Shown: piece by piece, positions 1 through 8,404 of the stretch
How positions within the stretch are numbered: the stretch's first letter is position 1
How the letters are laid out: each line of letters begins with the position of its first letter
Notes under the pieces: generated by a model
The model's database searches: none
Seen by the model: the letters and a program-made list of their open reading frames with translations, nothing else
Told to the model about the DNA's origin: nothing
Translations under genes and position numbers: made by a program
NCBI RefSeq assembly: GCF_003339845.1
Contig: NZ_PPTR01000019.1
Span: 1 to 45,419, forward strand
DNA: 45,419 nucleotides
Direction: 5' to 3'
DNA from: Gordonibacter sp. 28C
GTDB lineage: Bacteria > Actinomycetota > Coriobacteriia > Coriobacteriales > Eggerthellaceae

Positions 1-95
1 CGTCGGAGAGCAGGTAGCCCTCCGGCGGGACGGTTTCGCGCAGCTCGTAGGTGCCGTAGGGCAGAAGGTCGCTCGCGGTCTGCGCCACGCCGTCG
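1..95. repeat. Terminal direct repeat (circular overlap), copy 1
   Basis: Bases 1-95 are identical to bases 45325-45419. The repeat lies inside the Cna_B adhesin gene, and joining the two copies keeps that gene open. This is what an assembler leaves when it linearises a circular molecule, so the real circle is about 45,324 bp and one copy should be dropped. Confidence 0.95.
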
Positions 96-1717
96 GCGCC
101 GGAGGTGATGGTGGCCACGTCCTTGCCCGGCTCGTATGTGACGCCTCCGACCACGACGGGGTTCTCTGATGCATTTTTGATGGCGAAGGTCGCGCCTTGC
201 ATTGTTCCATCGCCCTGCGCGGTCGCGCTTTGGTAGTAGCCATCGAGCTTCGTCGTCTTTACGCCGCCGCGGATAGAATCGTCCAGGAATTGATGCTCAT
301 TCCAGACCTCAGCCGGATTCCCCTCAATACCCGACATTGTAATGCGCTGCACGAATACGTCGTTCGGACGCGCCGCAGAGGACAGCACGTATCCCTCCGG
401 CGCTTTAGTTTCCTGGACGGTCACAGTGCCTAAAGGAAACGTCGGTGTGCCAGCAGCGCCAATATAAAACGGGTCGCCGGATACCACATACGATGAGTCA
501 AAATAGCAGAAACCGTCAGAATCCGTACGCATAACCCACGTGCGCATAGGGCTTATCCCTTGTGCAGCTGGATCGGAAGAATAGTAACCCGCATAGTATT
601 TTACGGTGAATTCCGCTCCTCCGAGCGTTCCACCCCCTTGAGCGGTGCCTCCGGTCAACGGGTCTGCCTTATGAAGCAACGCACCTACCGGATCGTCGTA
701 CGGCACATCAGACGCTCTAATAACAGCATTGCCTGATACATCGAAGTAATGTCGGCTAGTATCTTTAAAGAAACCCGTTGGTGGTTGCGACTCAACGCAA
801 TAGTAGTTGCCATAAGGCAGGCCGGAGGCCGATGCGTAACCAGATGCATTAGTCGTCAATGTCAGTACATAACCGTCATCGTTTGAGCGGTAAACATCGT
901 ATTTTGCACCAGAGAGACTGTAAACCGGGTTGCCGTTCGTCATATCAGGCTTAGTTGAGCTCTTGTAGAGCTCAACAGATCCTTTCGGCGTCCAGTAGAA
1001 GTTCCCTACCCGCTGGCACGGATAAGGCGCTAAAGATCCTGGATTCTTATTTGCCCCGGTTGTGTCAAGCGTCACATTGTAAGCACGAGCTCCAGAATCC
1101 CAAACCCCTGTGAAATTATAAGTGCCATCGGCTGGCGCCGCTTGTCCATAGTCCATGCAGTGGCCAATCAAATACTGGCCGTCGGGCATGGTTATACCGA
1201 ACCGGTTGTAATGGTCGTTCGTCGGCCCAGGGTTGAGACACACCATGCTTGCGGTGCCACTTATGGTCGATAGGTCACGCGCGATCGACCCCATGACCGG
1301 TGGAGCCTGACTGGCCAACAAAAGCGGATCTACAGGCTGCTCGGCTTCCTCTTCAACGTCAGAGGCCTCATTTTTTATAGATTCCGAATCTTCATCCGGC
1401 TCTTTCGACACGGGGTTTTCTTCCTTTGGGTTATCAGGCTGCGTTTCCTGATCAGGGGTAACTTCCTGCTCTAGCCCATCCCCCTTATCTGCCATCTCCG
1501 TACTTGTGTTAGATTCCGAGATTACCGGCTGTGCCTCGCTATTTGCATGCCCGAAGGCTTCAACATCTTCAGAGACGGGAGCAGGATCGGCTAAGGCCAA
1601 TCCCTGTGGTATCGCCAGCGTCACCGCTAGCATGATAGCCATCGCTGCGGACGGCAGGCGACGCAGTATGCCTCCTCCTTCTTTCAGCAAGTTGTCTATC
1701 ATTGCCCTCTCCCATCT
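1..1717 (-). CDS. Cna_B/SpaA-type surface adhesin, N-terminal part (continues at 45324)
   Basis: This is the 5' part of a gene that crosses the linearisation point: it starts here at 1717 and ends at 41990, 5,052 nt or 1,683 residues in total. The start is the in-frame ATG at 1717-1715 with a GAAGG-like ribosome site about 8 nt upstream, 18 nt after the stop of the preceding gene; a nearby ATG at 1704 is out of frame. Residues 1-43 look like a signal peptide (basic RR at 19-20, hydrophobic core 24-37, ALA-type cleavage site). An acidic, Pro/Glu-rich linker of about 80 residues follows, then a globular region and Cna_B-like modules with E-x-x-x-P-x-G-Y/F motifs such as ESQPPTGF, ETKAPEGY and ETVPPEGY. 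Such modules normally form Lys-Asn isopeptide bonds that stiffen cell-wall adhesins. I infer an attachment or mating-pair role because it sits in the transfer operon. The codons here are less GC-rich than in the 3' part, which suggests a more recently acquired or fast-diverging tip. Confidence 0.9.
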
Positions 1718-1735
1718 CGTTCGCCTTCGATTCTT

Positions 1736-2899
1736 CTATTTCCACTCCCCACAGGAGCAGTAGTAGCGGCCAGTGTTCACAGTCTCCGTCCCTACAGGAG
1801 ACGGATAGGCGTTGCCAACGCCTTCCCCTGCTAGGGCATGGTTTTTCAGATGACCCGCTTCGTTTCCTTGAATATCAGCGCCGCAAATCCCACAGAAATT
1901 GTGGTAAATAGTCTTCTCTGTCGTTTCGGGAATCCAGTTATGGACATGCGCCGGAGGATCCGGCTCGGGAGCAGGAGCCGGCGCAGGGTCGGGCCCAGGA
2001 GCGGGAGCAGGAGCGGGAGCAGGTTCCGAGGAACCTCCCCCGGACGTCGATCCACCTCCGGTCCCCCCGCTTTGCACAGCATTACCCGATGTGGCAGGGG
2101 CGCTCTGCACGGCCGCCTGGGCGGCGTCTGACTTGCCTGCCGCTTCGAGGGCTGTTGCCGACGCCTCGACCTCTTCGGCACTCATGTCGGCCAGCGCTTT
2201 CGGCGCGAGAGTGATGTTGACGATTATCTTCTTTTCATCGGCTGAAACCGTCTCGAACATGACCATAGCGTCTTCGCGCTCGTTATCCCACTCAAGGCCA
2301 AGCGACCTTACGGTGTTGCTCGCGCTCGCAGCAGCATCAGAGGGGGCTTTAAGCTCGAAAGGCTCCCCTGCGGTGTAGGTTGATCCGTCTTCAAGCACGG
2401 GGGCTTTGGACACGGACACCTTGTAAGTGGCGTCCTTCACGAACTCATCGGCCTCTACAAGGACGATATTCTCGCCGCACTCGACCTCGCGCTCGATAGG
2501 TTCCATCTCTCCGTGCGGGGCCGCAGCTTCGACGCGCACTGTCGCCTTAGTCGCGGTATCAGTCCACCCTTCGGCTTCGATTTTGACCGCGAGGGAATAC
2601 TTCTGGTCATTCTTAGGCGCAACCGTCTCTTGCTCCGGCTGGGATTTTTCGGGCTGGGGTGCCTCCGAGGGCGTTGCAGCGCCCACGATGCCCGCAATGC
2701 ACAGCGCGATCACGGCAACGCCGAGGACGGCCGCTGCGACGATGCGGCGCTTGCGCTTGGGCGAACCCCCGCCGTCCACCGTTTCCCCTTGCGCAGGCTC
2801 GGACTCGATATCCTTCTCGCCCTCAATCGGCTCGGTCAGCCCTTCGATCTTCTCTTCCGTTTGATATTCCAGCTTCTCGGTCTTTTCGTTTTCGCTCAT
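1736..2899 (-). CDS. Membrane-anchored Pro-rich protein with Cys-rich C-terminal domain
   Basis: 387 residues. The N-terminal 50 residues are acidic and presumably cytoplasmic, followed by a basic KRKRR stop-transfer and one membrane helix at about 53-74. The outer part has a predicted beta-rich region (about 90-230), a Gly/Ser stretch, and a Pro-Ala-Glu repeat linker typical of cell-wall-spanning segments. The last 65 residues begin with an H-x-H-N-W motif, contain C-x-x-C and C-S-C-G, and end in a Trp-Lys dipeptide; this could bind a metal, which is inference. The ATG at 2899 has an AAAGGA site upstream. It lies between the secreted gene at 3048-4196 and the adhesin gene (18 nt gap), so it is probably an accessory surface protein of the same operon. 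No function is recognised. Confidence 0.85.
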   Translation of the reverse strand: MSENEKTEKLEYQTEEKIEGLTEPIEGEKDIESEPAQGETVDGGGSPKRKRRIVAAAVLGVAVIALCIAGIVGAATPSEAPQPEKSQPEQETVAPKNDQKYSLAVKIEAEGWTDTATKATVRVEAAAPHGEMEPIEREVECGENIVLVEADEFVKDATYKVSVSKAPVLEDGSTYTAGEPFELKAPSDAAASASNTVRSLGLEWDNEREDAMVMFETVSADEKKIIVNITLAPKALADMSAEEVEASATALEAAGKSDAAQAAVQSAPATSGNAVQSGGTGGGSTSGGGSSEPAPAPAPAPGPDPAPAPAPEPDPPAHVHNWIPETTEKTIYHNFCGICGADIQGNEAGHLKNHALAGEGVGNAYPSPVGTETVNTGRYYCSCGEWK

Positions 2900-2973
2900 G
2901 TCCCAACATCCTTTCGCCCGGTCTTATGCCCAGTCTGTTTGCCTAGCGCAGGGTTCGTATCCCTCCGATCGGC

Positions 2974-3040
2974 GGCCCCGATGCCGGGGGGCGCATGGAC
3001 AGACCGGGCGGAGAGCCATGCGCACCCCGGCATCGGGGCC
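2974..3040. terminator. Strong hairpin: 25-bp inverted repeat within the adhesin operon
   Basis: Bases 2974-2998 and 3016-3040 are inverted copies matching at 24 of 25 positions, with a 17-nt loop. The hairpin starts 8 nt after the stop of the gene at 3048. No T-run follows on the - strand, so it may be an attenuator or mRNA-stability element instead of a full terminator. Confidence 0.75.
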
Positions 3041-3047
3041 TAGTTCG

Positions 3048-4196
3048 TCATTCTTCTTGCAGCTTCGCCTCCCCACCCCCGTCGTCGAACTGCATGACCT
3101 TCACGGGAGCCGACTCCCGCAGAACCATCCCGTCGCGGGTTATCGCGATGGAGGGGAACCTCATCATCCGCTGCGTCGGGCGCAGCTCCTTCGGCCCGCG
3201 TTCCAGCCTGTCGGGCACGCGGACGCTCCACGCGCCGTCGCCTGTTTTCACAGCCTTGACCCGCGCGAGCACCACCACGCTGCCGTCGTCAAACGTCTTG
3301 GTGATGCGGGCGCGCCGCCTCCAGACCACCGCTACGGCGATGAGCACGGCACCTGTCGCCCCCGCTCCGACGACGTAGGGGATCACATCGAACGGCTGCT
3401 CCGGCTCCGGCTCAGGTGCGGGTGCAGGCTCGGGAACCTCGTGGTAGTAGGTAACGTCCAGCGCCATGCGCCTGTCCTTCTCCGTCGCGATCCCCTTGTA
3501 ATGGCCTATGACGGTGTAGGCGATCGTCTCGAGGTAGTCCTCGGTGCCGCGGTAGTTGGCATGGGCCGTGTACGATACGGGGAGCCCTAGGTCGTCGGTG
3601 GCCGTGACCTCGAACTCGACGTCAGAGAGGGCCAGGGTCTTGGTCGTCGTCGTATCGGGGCCATCGCCGCTTGTCACGGTGAAGTCCGCGTACGCGGGTA
3701 TCGTCGCATCGACGTCGTTGGTGGGCAGCCCGGGATAGTCCACCGGCCGGTCAACCTGACGGGTGCGGAGCTGGTAGACGGGGATCTGCTCGACGCTGTC
3801 AAGCGGCAGATCCCCTTCGTAGAGTGGATCGATCGTCGACGCGTCCATCGTGGCCGGCATGCTGGCGATGGCGTAGCTAACATCGAGCACGCCCGCTTCC
3901 ACGGTCGTGTCATGCTCGAGTTCGGCGGTTTGCCGCTCGTACGATTCATCAACGTAGGGTTCGCCTTGCTTTTCGAGTTTGTAGGCATTGCCGCCGAACT
4001 CTATAGACGATGGCACGAGCCCTTCCGGCATGCCGGACGCTTCCATGTAAGTGAACGTTTTGGCGATCCTGTCCCCGTCGCCCGCGGCAAGGGCCGCGGC
4101 CGGCGGCGACGCCAGCGATGCCGCGAGCAGGATCGAGGCCAGCGCGGCAGCCGTTTTCAGCAGTTGGTTGGAGACGGGTTTTTCCTGGGTCGCCAT
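3048..4196 (-). CDS. Secreted/membrane protein of unknown function, first gene of the operon
   Basis: 382 residues. A signal peptide is visible (Lys near 14, hydrophobic stretch about 16-35, AAALA-type cleavage). An extracytoplasmic region of about 220 residues follows, rich in Thr, Asp and Tyr and predicted beta-rich, then a Pro-Glu-Ala linker, one membrane helix at about 276-298 ending in WRRRAR, and a cytoplasmic tail of about 80 residues. The ATG at 4196 has an AAAGGG site about 7 nt upstream, and a promoter lies directly before that. As the first gene of the - strand block it is the one most directly exposed to the putative G-tract switch. I do not recognise the family; the architecture (outside beta domain, helix, inside domain) would fit a surface assembly factor or sensor. 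Confidence 0.85.
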   Translation of the reverse strand: MATQEKPVSNQLLKTAAALASILLAASLASPPAAALAAGDGDRIAKTFTYMEASGMPEGLVPSSIEFGGNAYKLEKQGEPYVDESYERQTAELEHDTTVEAGVLDVSYAIASMPATMDASTIDPLYEGDLPLDSVEQIPVYQLRTRQVDRPVDYPGLPTNDVDATIPAYADFTVTSGDGPDTTTTKTLALSDVEFEVTATDDLGLPVSYTAHANYRGTEDYLETIAYTVIGHYKGIATEKDRRMALDVTYYHEVPEPAPAPEPEPEQPFDVIPYVVGAGATGAVLIAVAVVWRRRARITKTFDDGSVVVLARVKAVKTGDGAWSVRVPDRLERGPKELRPTQRMMRFPSIAITRDGMVLRESAPVKVMQFDDGGGEAKLQEE

Positions 4197-4229
4197 CGTT
4201 CACCCTTTCTATGCGCTTTTCACTAATCC

Positions 4230-4261
4230 ATGATACCCCCCCCCCCAGGGCTGTTTTTCAA
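4230..4261 (-). promoter_or_regulatory. Putative phase-variable promoter for the adhesin/transfer operon
   Basis: On the - strand a -35 candidate TTGAAA (4261-4256) and a -10 candidate TATCAT (4235-4230), each 5/6 to the sigma-70 consensus, are separated by 20 nt. The spacer contains 11 consecutive G. The predicted transcript start lies about 25 nt before the ATG at 4196, a normal leader length. The optimal spacer of 17 nt would need 8 G, so the assembled state may be weak or off. Confidence 0.6.
4236..4246. repeat. Homopolymer tract, 11 C (G on the - strand)
   Basis: A run of 11 C lies inside the putative promoter spacer. It is the longest homopolymer I noticed in the window and the kind of tract that changes length by replication slippage. 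Confidence 0.95.
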
Positions 4262-4339
4262 GGCCTAACCTGCGAAATATTATTTGCAGCATCATTTACA
4301 TGTTTAGCATTTCGGTATAGAAGTCTCATATTTAATTAT

Positions 4340-4672
4340 GAGATTTAAGTATTCGTATATTCTAGTATTCAAGTATTTGTATTTTCTCATTTTCAATTTT
4401 TCAAGTACTCGTGTTCTACATTATTCAAGTATTCGTGATCTTCACTAACGTTGCCAGTGGGATGTTTCCTCAATTACACGAGTATTCAAGAACTCTATAC
4501 CTCGCTTTAACAAGTTTTCTATTACTTGAATTTTCTAGTTCTTACAATTTCATATTTTATTGTTTTTTAGTTCTTGTGTTTTCAAGTTTTCATATTTTCA
4601 TGTTCTTGACTACTCTTTTTCTTGATGTATACTTTACTCGTGTTCTCTAGTATTCAAGTTTTTGAGTTCTCT
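4340..4672. repeat. AT-rich direct-repeat array, putative partition centromere (parS/parC)
   Basis: This region contrasts sharply with the GC-rich plasmid. A degenerate unit resembling TATTCAAGTATTCGTGTTCT recurs: TATTCAAGTATTTGT near 4367, TTTCAAGTACTCGTGTTCT near 4399, TATTCAAGTATTCGTG near 4423, AGTATTCAAGAACTCTA near 4482, and TATTCAAGTTTTTGAG at 4651, with inverted copies (ACTTGAA) near 4523. The array sits just before parA, where plasmids with a small ribbon-helix-helix partner usually carry the centromere and operator. Function is inferred from position. Confidence 0.65.
4606..4633 (+). promoter_or_regulatory. parA operon promoter
   Basis: TTGACT (4606-4611) and TATACT (4628-4633) are separated by 16 nt. 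The transcript would start about 52 nt before the parA ATG and overlap the repeat array, consistent with autoregulation by the partition proteins. Confidence 0.65.
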
Positions 4673-4692
4673 ATCAATCAAGGAGGCAGGGA

Positions 4693-5526
4693 ATGGCAAA
4701 GGCCAAGGCGCCGACGTCCCAGAAGAACCCCGCATGGGTCGTCACGGTGGGAGCCATGAAGGGCGGGGCTGGAAAGACCATGGTCGTCGACAACATCGCC
4801 GGCTGCCTCGCAGAGCGCTATAAGGTGCTTGTCGTGGACGCCGATCCCCAGGCTAACGCCTCCAAGGGGTTGGGGATCGACATTGCCGACCCGGACATGA
4901 CCACCCTTGCCGACGTCCTCACGAACCAGGGCACGCCGCCGGAGGACGCGGTGATCCGCGCCCCGTTGCGCGACCTGCCGAACCTGGACGTGATGCCGTC
5001 CTCGATCCTGCTGTTCAAAACGGAATTCGAACTCGCGGCAAAAGGCGAGCGGATCAGGCTGCTCGGCTACTACCTGCAGGACAACAGCGAGTTCTTCGGC
5101 CGGTACGACTACATCATCATCGACACCAACCCTGGGCTCGGCCTCGTTAACCAAAACGCCTTCTTCGCCGCGGACTCGATAGTGCTCGTGACCGACGTGT
5201 CGGACAACGGGCTCACCGGCGTCGAGATGTTCCAATACTTGTGGGGCGAGGAATTGTGCACCGAGCTCCGCATCCCCGACGTCACCAAGGGACTTGTGGT
5301 CTGCAACTACGACAAGCGCATCAAGCTGGCACCCGAGATGCTCGACTACATCCGCTCGCGCGAAGACATGGGCGGTCTGCTCGTTGATACCGTCATCCCG
5401 TACCGCGTAGCCTACAAGGACACCGAAGTCGAGTCGAAGCCAATCAACCTGGAACATCCCAAATCCAACGAACATACGATACTGGAAGCGGTCGTGAAGG
5501 ATCTTAGAAAGAAAGGAGCCATCTGA
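4693..5526 (+). CDS. parA: ParA/Soj-type partition ATPase
   Basis: 277 residues, the normal length for small (type Ib-like) ParA proteins without an N-terminal HTH. The deviant Walker A motif KGGAGKT is at residues 23-29, the A' motif DADPQANAS at 49-57, and a Walker B-like IIIDTNPGLG near 140. It is expected to bind ATP and nucleoid DNA and move plasmid copies apart together with a centromere-binding partner. The ATG at 4693 follows an AAGGAGG site at 4680-4686. The stop overlaps the start of the next gene by one base, so the two are probably translationally coupled. The promoter and repeat array lie directly upstream. Confidence 0.95.
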   Translation: MAKAKAPTSQKNPAWVVTVGAMKGGAGKTMVVDNIAGCLAERYKVLVVDADPQANASKGLGIDIADPDMTTLADVLTNQGTPPEDAVIRAPLRDLPNLDVMPSSILLFKTEFELAAKGERIRLLGYYLQDNSEFFGRYDYIIIDTNPGLGLVNQNAFFAADSIVLVTDVSDNGLTGVEMFQYLWGEELCTELRIPDVTKGLVVCNYDKRIKLAPEMLDYIRSREDMGGLLVDTVIPYRVAYKDTEVESKPINLEHPKSNEHTILEAVVKDLRKKGAI

Positions 5527-5951
5527 TGGCAACCTCGAACCGATTCGCCGCAGCAAGGGAAGCCGCTGCGAAGGAGGCATCCCAGCCGGCACCGCCAGAA
5601 CCCGAGGTCGTCACGCCGAGCCGGGCGGAAGCCCCCTCTCCCTCGAAGCCGCGCAAGGGTGGGGAAGAGGGGCAGAAGCCGTCAACGGGCAAGCGCCGGG
5701 CACCGGCCGCGCGCGCAACGCCGAAGAAGGCCGACGCCGGCGAGGTAAGCCAAGCCTCCTCGAGGGAGAGCGGCGAGCAATCGTATACGACGTACGGCTT
5801 CATGATCACCGAGGATCAGAACAAGGCCCTCAACCGGCTCAAGGGCATAGACGGGCTGAACCGCTCGCTGGTCATACGCGAGGCGCTCGATGCGTGGATA
5901 GCCGCCCATAAGGACGAGTACCCCGAGTCCCTCGGCCAGTACGGGAAGTGA
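5526..5951 (+). CDS. Ribbon-helix-helix partition partner (ParB/ParG-like)
   Basis: 141 residues. The first 80 or so are low complexity, Pro/Ala/Lys-rich and basic, and presumably flexible. The C-terminal part fits a ribbon-helix-helix fold: a short strand TTYGFMI, then helices with DQNKALNRLKGI and NRSLVIREALDAWIAAH. Small RHH proteins encoded right after parA usually bind the upstream centromere and repress the par promoter, while the flexible arm stimulates the ATPase. The start overlaps the parA stop (TGATG). Family membership is judged by pattern and gene order only. Confidence 0.8.
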   Translation: MATSNRFAAAREAAAKEASQPAPPEPEVVTPSRAEAPSPSKPRKGGEEGQKPSTGKRRAPAARATPKKADAGEVSQASSRESGEQSYTTYGFMITEDQNKALNRLKGIDGLNRSLVIREALDAWIAAHKDEYPESLGQYGK

Positions 5952-5955
5952 CGTC

Positions 5956-7533
5956 GTGAAGACATCCAGATACCGCGGCCACGTGCTCGCCACGATCACC
6001 GACCGCGACCTCTACTACGGCGGCATCGGCGAGAGCTACCAAGTAGGCCAGGTGCTCATATTCGCCGCCGGCACCAAGCCGAAACCGGGTAGCGAGATGG
6101 CATGCGCCGACAACATGGCCGCCGCCACGGAGTACCTCGACGGCGGGGGATCCCCCGCCGCGATACCGGAACCCGCTCGGCTGCAGGAGGATCCTGCACC
6201 TGCGCCGCAAGCGCCCTCCGACGGCCGCCTGGAGGCTATCGTCGCCGAAGCGAGGATGGCTGCAGAGGCGCTCGAGAGGGACGCTGCGGCGCAAAGACGG
6301 CATACCGACGCCCTTGAGGCGGAGCTCGCCGCGGCGGCCGCCGCGAGGGACGAGGCGGAAGCCGGCCGGCGGGAGGCGGACCGGCAGATCGAGCAGGCGG
6401 AGAAGCGAGCCGCAGAATCCGAGGCCGCCCTCAGAGCCGCTACGGAGGCGCTGGAGCGGGCGGGGGAGGATCGCGCCCGCCTCGAAGGCATCGTGGCAGT
6501 GGAAACCGCGGCCAGGGCCGAGGCGGAGGCGCAGCTGGAGGAGGCGGCGTCGGCGCGAGACGAGGCGCTCGCCCGGCTGGGCTCGCTCGAGCGCGACGCC
6601 GCCTCCTTCGCCGTCGCCAAGGGAGCCGCCGAGACGGAGGCGGAGGAGGCCAGGGCCGCCCTCGAGCGGAGCGAGGCGAGACGCGCAAAGGCGGAGCAAG
6701 ACCTCGTGTCGGCAAGCTCCGAAAGCGAGCAAGCAGCCCGAGCGCTCTCCATGCTCCAGGACAAGGTGTCCGCGCTTACCGACGAGCTCTACACCGCGCG
6801 CAGCAAGACGGAGGCAGCGGAGAGGAGGGTACGGCAACTCGACAACGGGATGTCCGAGCTGATCTCCAACATCTCCGACGAGCGGGATCTGTACGCCAAC
6901 GTCCTGAAGGAACGGGAACGGCTCGCCGGCCTCCTGGACGACGCGGAATCGGAGCTCTCGCGCCGCTCTTCGCTCGCGGACAGGCTGTCGGAGGAGCTGC
7001 AGGCCGCCGAAAAGCGCGCGGCGCAAGCGGAGAACGCCGCCAAGGAGGCCGCCCTCGACTCGGAGTCCCTGGCGAAGGATCTTGAGCATGCCCGGGCGCG
7101 TTCGAGCGAGCTCGAGACAGCGCTCGCCGCCGCGAAGGCGAAGGCCGGTACGGCCGAGGACGCGGAAGAAAGGCTCCGCGCGGCTTTGGCGGAACTCGCC
7201 GACGTCAAGGCGAAGAGGCTCGAGGACGCCGCCGCGTGGCAGGCGGATCTGCAGCGCATCGACGCGCAGCTGAAGGCGTCGCGGGGGAACGTCGTGCAGA
7301 CGGGATCGGGGGAGGTGGTTGTCCGGCACGTCTACCCCGACGCGCCCAAGCCGACGATGGCAGCCAGGGCCCAATCCGTAGCGTACACGGTAGGGCGGGG
7401 TGCCGTGGCGCTGGTCGTCGTGGCCGCCCTCAGCCTGCTGGCCAGCGCGATCCTCACCGCGGCGTCGAACGGGGCCTCGTTCGGGGAGGGTCTGCGCACG
7501 GTGCTCGGCACGGTGCTCGACGTCATCCCATAG
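5956..7533 (+). CDS. Long coiled-coil protein with C-terminal membrane anchor
   Basis: 525 residues, GTG start at 5956, only 4 nt after the RHH gene, so it belongs to the par operon. Residues 1-60 look folded (a repeated Tyr/Gly-rich strand pattern), 60-85 are Pro-rich, and about 90-440 are nearly continuous Ala/Glu/Arg heptads predicted to form one very long coiled coil. Near the end a hydrophobic helix (VALVVVAALSLLASAIL) and a short amphipathic tail suggest a C-terminal (tail) anchor. I do not recognise a named family. Its place behind parA and the RHH gene suggests a partition, tethering or segregation role at the membrane; a conjugation scaffold is the alternative. The repeated Ala/Glu codons make its GC content very high. 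Confidence 0.85.
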   Translation: MKTSRYRGHVLATITDRDLYYGGIGESYQVGQVLIFAAGTKPKPGSEMACADNMAAATEYLDGGGSPAAIPEPARLQEDPAPAPQAPSDGRLEAIVAEARMAAEALERDAAAQRRHTDALEAELAAAAAARDEAEAGRREADRQIEQAEKRAAESEAALRAATEALERAGEDRARLEGIVAVETAARAEAEAQLEEAASARDEALARLGSLERDAASFAVAKGAAETEAEEARAALERSEARRAKAEQDLVSASSESEQAARALSMLQDKVSALTDELYTARSKTEAAERRVRQLDNGMSELISNISDERDLYANVLKERERLAGLLDDAESELSRRSSLADRLSEELQAAEKRAAQAENAAKEAALDSESLAKDLEHARARSSELETALAAAKAKAGTAEDAEERLRAALAELADVKAKRLEDAAAWQADLQRIDAQLKASRGNVVQTGSGEVVVRHVYPDAPKPTMAARAQSVAYTVGRGAVALVVVAALSLLASAILTAASNGASFGEGLRTVLGTVLDVIP

Positions 7534-7580
7534 CCGTCACGGCGGTTCAGCGGGGGCTACGCCCCCTGCGCCCCTGTTTC

Positions 7581-7633
7581 CAACAAGAAAGAGTGACGGT
7601 TAGAAGGACACTAACCGTCACTCTTTCTTGTTG
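7581..7633. terminator. Terminator hairpin after the par operon
   Basis: Perfect 23-bp inverted repeat, 7581-7603 and 7611-7633, with a 7-nt loop, located 47 nt after the coiled-coil gene. The flanks are A-rich on the left arm and T-rich on the right arm (TTTCTTGTTG), so it could work in both directions. Confidence 0.8.
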
Positions 7634-7725
7634 CGTTATTATTCACGAATGGAAGGGGGTACTTCGGCATCTATGAGAACAGACCGGGCATCTCGTAAGA
7701 CAGCCAAATCTGAAAGAAGAAGACC

Positions 7726-8157
7726 ATGAGCATTAACCGAGTTATCATCAGCGGCAACCTTACGCGCGATCCCGAGCTTCGCTCCACCGCGAGCGGGCTT
7801 CCCGTGCTCGGCTTCGGCGTAGCGGTCAACGACCGTCGCAAGAACCAGCAGACGGGCGAGTGGGAGGATTATCCGAACTTCATCGACTGCACGATGTTCG
7901 GCGCGCGCGCCGAAAGTCTTTCGCGTTACCTCAGCAAGGGCACCAAAGTGTCCATCGAGGGCAAGCTCCGTTGGAGCCAGTGGGAGCGCGAGGGCCAGAA
8001 GCGCAGCAAGATCGAGGTGATCGTCGACGAGCTCGAGTTCATGTCCAGCCGTAATAAGACCGACGGCTACGACGCCAACGCGGAATTCGCAGCCATCCCG
8101 TCGTCCCTTTCGCCTGATTCTACAGCATCCGTCTACGACGAAGACATCCCGTTTTAA
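7726..8157 (+). CDS. ssb: Single-stranded DNA-binding protein
   Basis: 143 residues. It has the typical bacterial SSB pattern: NRVIISGNLTRDPELR at the N-terminus, an OB-fold core including FIDCTMFG and KGTKVSIEGKLR, a Ser/Asp-rich tail, and the acidic tip DEDIPF at 138-143 that binds partner proteins. The tail is shorter than in chromosomal SSBs, as is common for plasmid copies. A GAAAGAAGAAG stretch precedes the ATG. It sits in the same region as the oriT candidate and relaxase, so it may protect incoming single-stranded DNA early after transfer, like other leading-region SSBs. Confidence 0.95.
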   Translation: MSINRVIISGNLTRDPELRSTASGLPVLGFGVAVNDRRKNQQTGEWEDYPNFIDCTMFGARAESLSRYLSKGTKVSIEGKLRWSQWEREGQKRSKIEVIVDELEFMSSRNKTDGYDANAEFAAIPSSLSPDSTASVYDEDIPF

Positions 8158-8368
8158 TCATGGACGCTACAAATTGATCCCTAACATCCTGTTGCATGTT
8201 CAGAGCACTCGCCCAAGTGATGATGAAGACAATCGTCCGGCGTGGTGCTGGTGGATGCCCCTCCCTAAATACCACGTCGATGAACGGCTGCTGATAAATG
8301 AACTACTGGGCCGAGACACTAGCGGCGCATCCTTGGAGCAAGGGCGGCGGGTGGAAAAAGAGTAAATA

Positions 8369-8386
8369 GTATGATATTATTCATAC
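8369..8386. promoter_or_regulatory. Palindromic operator/promoter of the TA-like pair
   Basis: GTATGA-TATTAT-TCATAC is a perfect 6+6 inverted repeat ending 18 nt before the start codon at 8405. Such palindromes are typical binding sites of RHH antitoxins, here probably the product of 8671-8955. Confidence 0.55.
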
Positions 8387-8404
8387 CATGCAGAAAGGAC
8401 GGCA

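Noticed and set aside
1702-1704. ATG at 1704 as start of the adhesin gene
   Set aside because: It is out of frame with the Cna_B coding sequence; the in-frame ATG is at 1717.
4340-4672. CRISPR array
   Set aside because: The AT-rich repeats are degenerate, unevenly spaced and occur in both orientations, without unique spacers or cas genes.
8174-8365. Small + strand ORF between ssb and the TA-like pair
   Set aside because: TTG start without a ribosome site and no recognisable pattern; the interval probably holds only the TA promoter and operator.
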